Source: Gammaproteobacteria bacterium
Lineage (GTDB): Bacteria > Actinomycetota > Acidimicrobiia > Spongiisociales > UBA4744
DNA: 34,349 bases
Reading direction: 5' to 3'
NCBI GenBank assembly: GCA_011682695.1
Contig: JAACED010000021.1
Coordinates: forward strand, 1 to 34,349
Shown in pieces: positions 29,541 through 34,349 of this stretch. The first letter of the stretch is position 1; every line of letters starts with the position of its first letter. Both the position numbers and the translations under genes were made by a program. A model generated the notes under the pieces. It was not told the origin of the DNA and ran no database searches. It was given only the letters and a program-made list of their open reading frames with translations.

Positions 29541-31337
29541 TCAATACCCTTCGGAGGTGAGTTGTGCCGGATCGAAGGTGTGATCGCTGAGGGCTTTGGA
29601 GAACGCGTCGTAGTCCGGTTCGCTGAACATGAGTCCGGAGATCCAGATGATGACGCTGCGGTCGGCATTCCAGGCCGCGATGTCCAGCTTGACGGCATAG
29701 AGATAGTCCGTTTCGCAGTGGTGCCAGAACCGGTAGACGCCGTCATAGGTGCCGTCGTCGTAGACGCCGATACCGCCCTCGACACACCGATCGGACCAGT
29801 TGCGGGATTTGATCCACATCTCTGGGGTCCACGAGTCGTACGGGGTTTTGTGGGCGATGCCCATCTGGTAACCGGTGACGGTCCAGTCGGTGGTGTACTC
29901 GGCGATGTCATCTGCGCCGATGACATACAGTTGCACGCCGGTGCCGTACGGCCCGTCGGGTGACCCGTAGATGGGTGAGGCGTCAACGGAGAGTTCGAGT
30001 CCCCATTCGTCGGGTTTTGAGCTGTGGATGACATGGTGAACGTCGTCCACTGGGACGTAGGCGGCGTACGGTTCGGCAGGCAGCAGGTAGAAACCAGTGT
30101 TCTTGATCCAGTCGAAACCGCCGTTGTCATTACCAGGCGGCGGCCCGAAGGCAGGCAACGTCGTGGTGGTAGGTGGCGGCAGCGGTTTGGCCGTTGTCGT
30201 TGTCGGCTGAGCAACGGTGGTGTTCTTCCAGTTTTGCCCGTTGGAGGTGAGGACGACGTCGGTGCCAAGGACCCCCTCGTAGAACAGGTCGTCGCCGGGC
30301 CTGTAGATGACGATGGGGATGGGCTCGACGGCATTGTGACTGTGAAGGGCCAGGCAGTAGTTGTCGATGCCCTGTTCGGAGGCGGCTTCGTTCCCGTCGA
30401 TGGAGACGATGATGTCGCCAGGTTGGATGGCGATCTGATCGGCGGCGCTGTTGGGGAGAACGCCGCGCACCCAGAGGCCGTCGGGTCCGGAGGTGTTGGC
30501 CGGATCGCGATAATAGGTGGTGTTGAGGCCGATGGTGACCAGGGGGCTGGTGCCGGGACGGCCGCCCATCTCGAGATCGCCGACTCCCGCTCCCACGACC
30601 GAGAAGGGGATGGCGAAAGTGACCGTATCGTCAATGGGCCGGGTGATGGCAACGACGGTACCGTCGTCGGCGAGGACGGGCGCACCGGCTTCCCCGATCC
30701 AGGTTGGCACGTCCAGGCTGGCGAAGACGTCGGCGTCGAACCAGGGGGTTCCCCCACTGAGGCTGGCACTCGTGACGGTCCCGTCGGTGACGGTGTAGAC
30801 GGGCATGTCTTGGGGATAGCCGCCGATGGTGACATGTTGGCCCACGGCGAGGAGGTCCCCGGAAATCCAGAGAAACGGGTGGTCTTCCTCCTCGATGAAA
30901 AGGACGGCCAGGTCGAAGCACTCGTCGGTAGCGACCACGGTGGCGGCGTGCGGTTGCGAGTCGTCGGCGAAATACACGTCGATGTTGTCGGCACCGGCGA
31001 CAGCATGATTGGTGGTGAGGATGTGCCCGGTAGAGCTGATGACAAACCCTGTTGCGGCGGTGGGAGCGGGATACAGGGTCTCGTATTCAGGCGGGTCGTT
31101 GAACGGCCCGGCGACGACACGGACGATGGCGGCGCCGGCGTCTTGCAGGTTGGTGATGATGCCCCCGTCGGTCGGGCTGGAGGTACCTCCGCCAGGGATG
31201 CTGGTGGCGGCGTTGCCGGACGGCAGGCTCGTGCCGGTGGTATCAGTAGTGGTGGTGGTCGTCGTATTGATTTGGATAGTGCAGGCGCTCAGAACGAGTG
31301 CAAGACCGACGAGTGCGATCCTGATGCTTCGTGACAT
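29541..31337 (-). CDS. trypsin/PDZ-fold lipoprotein with lost catalytic serine
   Basis: A 598-residue lipoprotein (VLSAC, Cys19) with a Thr-rich linker (a run of Thr at 25-31). The trypsin-like domain keeps His111 (TTNHAVAG) and Asp142 (ECFDLAVLFI). In a gapless 47-residue alignment with its neighbour, however, the position of the active Ser holds Ala217: GEAGAP in place of GSSGGP. The oxyanion-loop glycines are also changed. A PDZ domain follows, with VRGVLPNSAADQIAIQPGDII and the shared phrase DDLFYEGVLG. After a Pro/Thr linker comes a 200-residue C-terminal domain with many Trp and Tyr, which I do not recognise; it differs from the septum-type domain of the neighbour. GGAG lies 7 nt before the ATG. 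Confidence 0.87.
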   Translation of the reverse strand: MSRSIRIALVGLALVLSACTIQINTTTTTTTDTTGTSLPSGNAATSIPGGGTSSPTDGGIITNLQDAGAAIVRVVAGPFNDPPEYETLYPAPTAATGFVISSTGHILTTNHAVAGADNIDVYFADDSQPHAATVVATDECFDLAVLFIEEEDHPFLWISGDLLAVGQHVTIGGYPQDMPVYTVTDGTVTSASLSGGTPWFDADVFASLDVPTWIGEAGAPVLADDGTVVAITRPIDDTVTFAIPFSVVGAGVGDLEMGGRPGTSPLVTIGLNTTYYRDPANTSGPDGLWVRGVLPNSAADQIAIQPGDIIVSIDGNEAASEQGIDNYCLALHSHNAVEPIPIVIYRPGDDLFYEGVLGTDVVLTSNGQNWKNTTVAQPTTTTAKPLPPPTTTTLPAFGPPPGNDNGGFDWIKNTGFYLLPAEPYAAYVPVDDVHHVIHSSKPDEWGLELSVDASPIYGSPDGPYGTGVQLYVIGADDIAEYTTDWTVTGYQMGIAHKTPYDSWTPEMWIKSRNWSDRCVEGGIGVYDDGTYDGVYRFWHHCETDYLYAVKLDIAAWNADRSVIIWISGLMFSEPDYDAFSKALSDHTFDPAQLTSEGY

Positions 31338-31368
31338 TGCCGTTCTCCAGAAGTGTCGTCGTGACTGG

Positions 31369-31398
31369 ACTGTACCGACAAGCGTTCCATCGGATCAA
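31369..31398 (-). promoter_or_regulatory. candidate promoter of the pseudoprotease gene
   Basis: On the minus strand TTGATC (plus 31393-31398) and TACAGT (plus 31369-31374) are 18 nt apart, a reasonable -35/-10 pair 31 nt before the ATG at 31337. Confidence 0.5.
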
Positions 31399-31773
31399 AA
31401 CCGTCGCCGTGCCGTCTGCGTGTGACGTTCAGACGAACACGGCACGCCGTGTTTCAAGCCAACCAGTCAGAATCCTCACTTCCCGTATTCGACACTCCGG
31501 GTCCAAACCTCAAGCATTCATGTTGAGAGGGACCTGTGCCACAGCTCATCAGATTTGCTGCCTACCGAGCCGCAAAGCCCTCCGCAACCAGGCTGTGCCG
31601 TTCGTCGACAGCGATACCCCACACCCGACCATCGCGGACCGGTCCACAACCGGCGTGTCTCCCCGCCGTCAGCCACCTGAGCCTTTCCGACATCTGATCA
31701 CTCTCATGAACCTTCCGAGACATCCGCGGACACACATCTCGAGCCCAATCGTCCCCGATGCAGGGCCCACGCT
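31399..31773. other. intergenic region, nothing recognised
   Basis: Together with the promoter above, about 436 bp separate the pseudoprotease start from the methyltransferase stop. Small open frames have no plausible translation, and I see no hairpin with a T-run or RNA gene. Confidence 0.5.
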
Positions 31774-32538
31774 TCACCCGGTGCGTTCGAAGCGATGGGC
31801 CTGCCAGCTCGTGAGCGGCGGGCCTGCTCCGGCGGCGACTTGCCGGGCATCGACCACGGACCCGTCGGCGAGCTGGAACCGGTAGGGCCGGCCACCCCGG
31901 CGCTCTTCGGCAACGTAGGCGTCGACGGCCCGGCACAGGTCATCGCGGGAAAGGTCAAACGGCGTCCACAGGGAGCGCTCCACCGTTTCGACAAACCGGT
32001 AGCCGCCGACGTCGGCGAGTCCCCGGATCCGCTCCTCTCCGTAGTGGGACGCCGCCTGAAGGAGGACGATGGCACCGGGTTTGAGGAACGGCCGGGCGCC
32101 GTCGAGGACCCGGCGACGCCACTCCAGCCCATCTCCGTCGTCGGAGGCCGGCGGGTTGGCGATGAGGAAGTCGACGCCACCTACGAGCCGCTCGAGGAGA
32201 TCCCGGTCGTCGGGGTCGTAGGGGGTAAAGAGGTCGGCCCGGACGACAACGACTCGGTCGGTGGCGCCGTTGCGAGTGACGTTCCGACGGGCGTTCGCCA
32301 CCGCTTCTGGGTCCCGTTCGATGGCGATGATGGAGGTCACCGCCGGGATGCGAGCCGCGGCGATCGAGAGAAGTCCGGTGCCTGTGCCCCAGTCGATGCC
32401 GACGCCGGCGAGGAGCCCGCGGCAGCGACCCACGGCCCGTACCGTCGCCCGGCTCGCCGGCGTGACCGGTCCCCCGCCGGCGGCGATCTCCACCTCGACG
32501 GTTCCCAGCCCACCGGTATCCTCGACGCGCACGACCAT
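31774..32538 (-). CDS. class I SAM-dependent methyltransferase (PrmA/HemK-like)
   Basis: A 254-residue methyltransferase. The SAM-binding motif I is VGIDWGTGTGLLSIAAAR (about 47-64). The acidic end of strand 2 is IAIERDPEAVANARRN. Motif IV is LIANPPASDDGDG: NPPA is the signature of N-methyltransferases of the PrmA/HemK/RsmC group, which modify glutamine, ribosomal proteins or RNA bases. The substrate is not clear. The last 60 residues (RPYRFQLADGSVVDARQVAAG) form an add-on region. The ATG at 32538 has no good ribosome-binding site, so the start is less certain. No operon partner is visible. Confidence 0.82.
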   Translation of the reverse strand: MVVRVEDTGGLGTVEVEIAAGGGPVTPASRATVRAVGRCRGLLAGVGIDWGTGTGLLSIAAARIPAVTSIIAIERDPEAVANARRNVTRNGATDRVVVVRADLFTPYDPDDRDLLERLVGGVDFLIANPPASDDGDGLEWRRRVLDGARPFLKPGAIVLLQAASHYGEERIRGLADVGGYRFVETVERSLWTPFDLSRDDLCRAVDAYVAEERRGGRPYRFQLADGSVVDARQVAAGAGPPLTSWQAHRFERTG

Positions 32539-32599
32539 GCCAGGAAACGTAGCAGGGCCGGGTCTGATGCCTGCCGGGCCGACGACGGCACCTGAACCT

Positions 32600-33010
32600 C
32601 TGATCTCACCGCGGGATCGCTCGGCAACTCACGACCATGGTCGCCACCGCACCCTGTCAGCCGACGAGCAGATGGCCAACCGCCGGATCGACTCGCACCG
32701 GCGCCTGGCCGTTGTACGCAGTGACCTCGAACAGACCTGCAGACTGCTCCTGCGTACCACGTCAACATGAGCGACATCCTCCTGTGCGCGGTCGCCGGCG
32801 GTCTGCAGACCCCTCTGATGGAGCCCGCTTGCCAGAACTGTTCCCGGTGGTACTGCTCATGGGCACCATCGCGCTCGGGATCGGGGCGTTTCCCTACGCC
32901 GGACCGCTCAACCTGACCGTGGCCACCGATCGGGACAGCTGTCCCGATCTCGCGATACTCGTCGAAGGCGTAGAGAACTCACTCGACAAAACGGCCCGGA
33001 AAGTCGCTTC
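32600..33010 (+). pseudogene. remnant of wax ester synthase/diacylglycerol acyltransferase (WS/DGAT)
   Basis: Three frames hold pieces of one protein in the right order. Frame 2 (about 32672-32757) reads ANRRIDSHRRLAVVRSDLEQ, the family's N-x-x-I-x-x-HRRL segment. Frame 1 (about 32755-32820) reads VNMSDILLCAVAGGLQTPL, the TVNDVVLAAVAGGLR helix. Frame 3 (about 32820-33005) reads LPELFPVVLL, then FPYAGPLNLTVATDRDSCPDL, the C-terminal end. The N-terminal HHxxxDG catalytic part is absent, some 150 residues are missing between the second and third pieces, and there are two frame changes plus a stop at 32768-32770. This is therefore decay rather than a single sequencing error. WS/DGAT enzymes make storage lipids in actinobacteria. 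Confidence 0.65.
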
Positions 33011-33055
33011 CTCGAGAGGCTTGGACCCCATACGCCCGCCGGTTCTCTGTGTGGC

Positions 33056-33952
33056 TCACCTCGCGGTTCCTCCGTCGAGCCCGAGCAACTCCGGGACATC
33101 ATGCGGATCGATGTCGGGATCGACCCGATGCAGCTCCCAGGTTTCCTCGTGCGATGTAGAAGCGCCCGGGCGAAGTGAGACCAGTGGCCCGAGAGTCTCG
33201 AGTTCGATGAATCGTGAGTCGCAATAGCACTGGGCCGTTGCACCGAAGTCGACGTGGCGGTCGCCGGTGGAGTGTTGCGCACGCTTCACGAACACCGAAT
33301 CGCCCCTCACGTACGCCATCCAGCCTCGATCCAGGGACGTTCCCACTTTGGTGGGCCGGGTGCGATTGGCCTCGAGTATGACCATCCGGTTCTCAACCAC
33401 GAACGGGGCGTCTTCCGGGCCGGTATATGGCCAGACGACGATCGCAGCGTTCGCCTGCAAACCGTGCGGATCCACGAGATGGCCAGCCAGCGGAATCAGG
33501 GCCGTACCGCCGACGGGCAATTGGGTGATCGCCCACGGTGCGGCGTCGATCGCCTTGTCTCCGGTGTTAATGAGGGTGTGGACTATGGAGACCGTGTTGC
33601 TCCCGACGTGCGGATGGATGATCATCTTCTTCTCTATCCCGAGGTTCGCGCTGCCGGTTTGAACGACCTGCAGCGCCGCACCGATCTCGGCCACGACCAC
33701 GGGTTCGTCGTCGGGTTCGTATGTGATATCAGGCACCTCAGGCGCAGCCCATAGCCGGTGGCCACCACGAAACCTGTAGGAGCGACCGTCGGGAAGATCG
33801 AGTGCGACGTCACCCAACTCGGCGAGCACATTCATCGACCCGATTTCTGAGAAGGCGGTGATACGAGGTCCAAATCCGGTAGCTACGGTCAAGGCAAGCC
33901 GGTCGCCGGCGATATGAACCTGATTGAAATCGTTGTCGAATGTGATCGTCAT
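33056..33952 (-). CDS. aldose 1-epimerase/mutarotase-like protein (DUF4380 type)
   Basis: A 298-residue all-beta protein that looks like a galactose-mutarotase-fold enzyme. The N-terminal strand region has VATGFGPRITAFSEIGSMNVLAE, typical of the first blades. RFRGGHRLWAAPE and NTVSIVHTLINTGDKAIDAAPWAITQL follow the fold's usual wording, and PDDEPVV lies between. DUF4380 proteins show this arrangement. Catalytic His and Glu cannot be assigned with confidence (candidates are the His of GGHRLW and the Glu of SHEETWELHR). The ATG at 33952 is preferred, with GGAGG 4 nt upstream, over one at 33976. It would act on a sugar; substrate unknown. It converges on the WS/DGAT remnant. Confidence 0.7.
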   Translation of the reverse strand: MTITFDNDFNQVHIAGDRLALTVATGFGPRITAFSEIGSMNVLAELGDVALDLPDGRSYRFRGGHRLWAAPEVPDITYEPDDEPVVVAEIGAALQVVQTGSANLGIEKKMIIHPHVGSNTVSIVHTLINTGDKAIDAAPWAITQLPVGGTALIPLAGHLVDPHGLQANAAIVVWPYTGPEDAPFVVENRMVILEANRTRPTKVGTSLDRGWMAYVRGDSVFVKRAQHSTGDRHVDFGATAQCYCDSRFIELETLGPLVSLRPGASTSHEETWELHRVDPDIDPHDVPELLGLDGGTAR

Positions 33953-34349
33953 GCCGCCTCCGATGCGCCGCTGCACATGGTAGATCTCGGCCCGTTCGAG
34001 TAGATGACTCGCTGCCAGAAGACTGTCGACGTGATGACGAAACCCGCCTCACCTCGCACTCCATCGCTGTCCGGCAAGTGACTGGAGACGATGTCGCACG
34101 GGCAGGCACGGAGGTGTATCGACAGGCGGTGGGGTCTCCAACGATACGGAGGCGCTTCGGCGAACTCGGCATGGACCGTCTTGACGTACCCCCCGAATGC
34201 CTACTACGCCTACACCCTCTCGACCGAATGGCACACGACCTGCCAGGTGTCGAGATGAAGCGCCGACTTGTATGCGGGGACCGGTCATGGCGGGTTTTGG
34301 CTCGTAGTGTCCGGTAGGTCGTTGGCGGGGTTGGCTCGTGAATCGCCTG
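33953..34349. other. 397-bp end of the window, no supported gene
   Basis: Several short frames overlap here on both strands. One small plus-strand frame (ATG at 34091, stop at 34256-34258, 55 codons) has a weak GGAG upstream and a Tyr-rich middle (NAYYAYTLSTEWHTT), but no family similarity. I would not call it a gene on this evidence. Confidence 0.4.

Noticed and set aside
32637-33227. Single plus-strand gene of 196 codons
   Set aside because: Only part of it looks like protein (the WS/DGAT C-terminal piece); the rest is out of frame with the other family segments, so I report a pseudogene instead.
34091-34258. Possible 55-codon plus-strand gene at the window end
   Set aside because: Composition is mildly protein-like (Tyr-rich) but there is no family match and the start signal is weak; the region might also be a decayed gene.

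Overview
The window is GC-rich, densely packed bacterial chromosome. An actinobacterial septum-formation-type domain, a wax-ester-synthase/DGAT remnant, a baeRF family 3 protein, TANNNT -10 boxes directly before start codons (leaderless genes) and GTG/TTG starts all point to Actinomycetota, perhaps an Acidimicrobiia-like lineage. That placement is inference. I see no rRNA, tRNA, CRISPR array, intact insertion sequence or phage gene.

Layout. 1-1844 (+): the end of an ABC-2 permease, a frameshifted CREST/ceramidase-like membrane gene and an alpha/beta hydrolase. 1849-3754 (-): an NAD-dependent epimerase, a tiny YHS protein with a TTG start, a strong hairpin, and an exported protein with a Gly-His-rich tail. 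3820-4290: non-coding, with four tandem palindrome-bearing repeats. 4297-5860 (-): small membrane proteins, a YbjQ protein and a DUF1992 protein; a 15-bp element precedes both transcription units. 6108-8330 (-): molybdopterin oxidoreductase. 8511-12217 (-): Ugp/Mal-type ABC importer with a hairpin between the binding protein and the permeases. 12397-16693 (-): glutamine-synthetase-like ligase, short-chain dehydrogenase, aldehyde dehydrogenase and class I amidotransferase, which can be read as a gamma-glutamyl amine or amino-alcohol catabolic pathway. 16801-18183 (+): DUF4153/DUF4173 membrane protein. 18220-19362 (-): baeRF3 protein.

19695-22839 (+) holds the clearest regulatory system: a DAHP synthase-chorismate mutase fusion, tyrA and pheA, overlapping end to start. 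Before them lie a good promoter, an apparently leaderless 23-codon leader peptide with a Tyr/Phe codon cluster, and alternative antiterminator and terminator helices. I read this as ribosome-mediated attenuation of Phe/Tyr synthesis.

22890-25832: an MMPL exporter diverges from a TetR regulator across a shared control region with two 9-bp direct repeats. 26096-27586 (+): DEAD-box helicase fused to an RNA-recognition motif. 27749-31337 (-): two related lipoproteins with trypsin and PDZ domains; one has an intact triad, the other has Ala where the catalytic Ser should be. 31774-32538 (-): methyltransferase. 32600-33010 (+): decayed WS/DGAT acyltransferase. 33056-33952 (-): mutarotase-like protein. 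The last 400 bases have no gene I can support.
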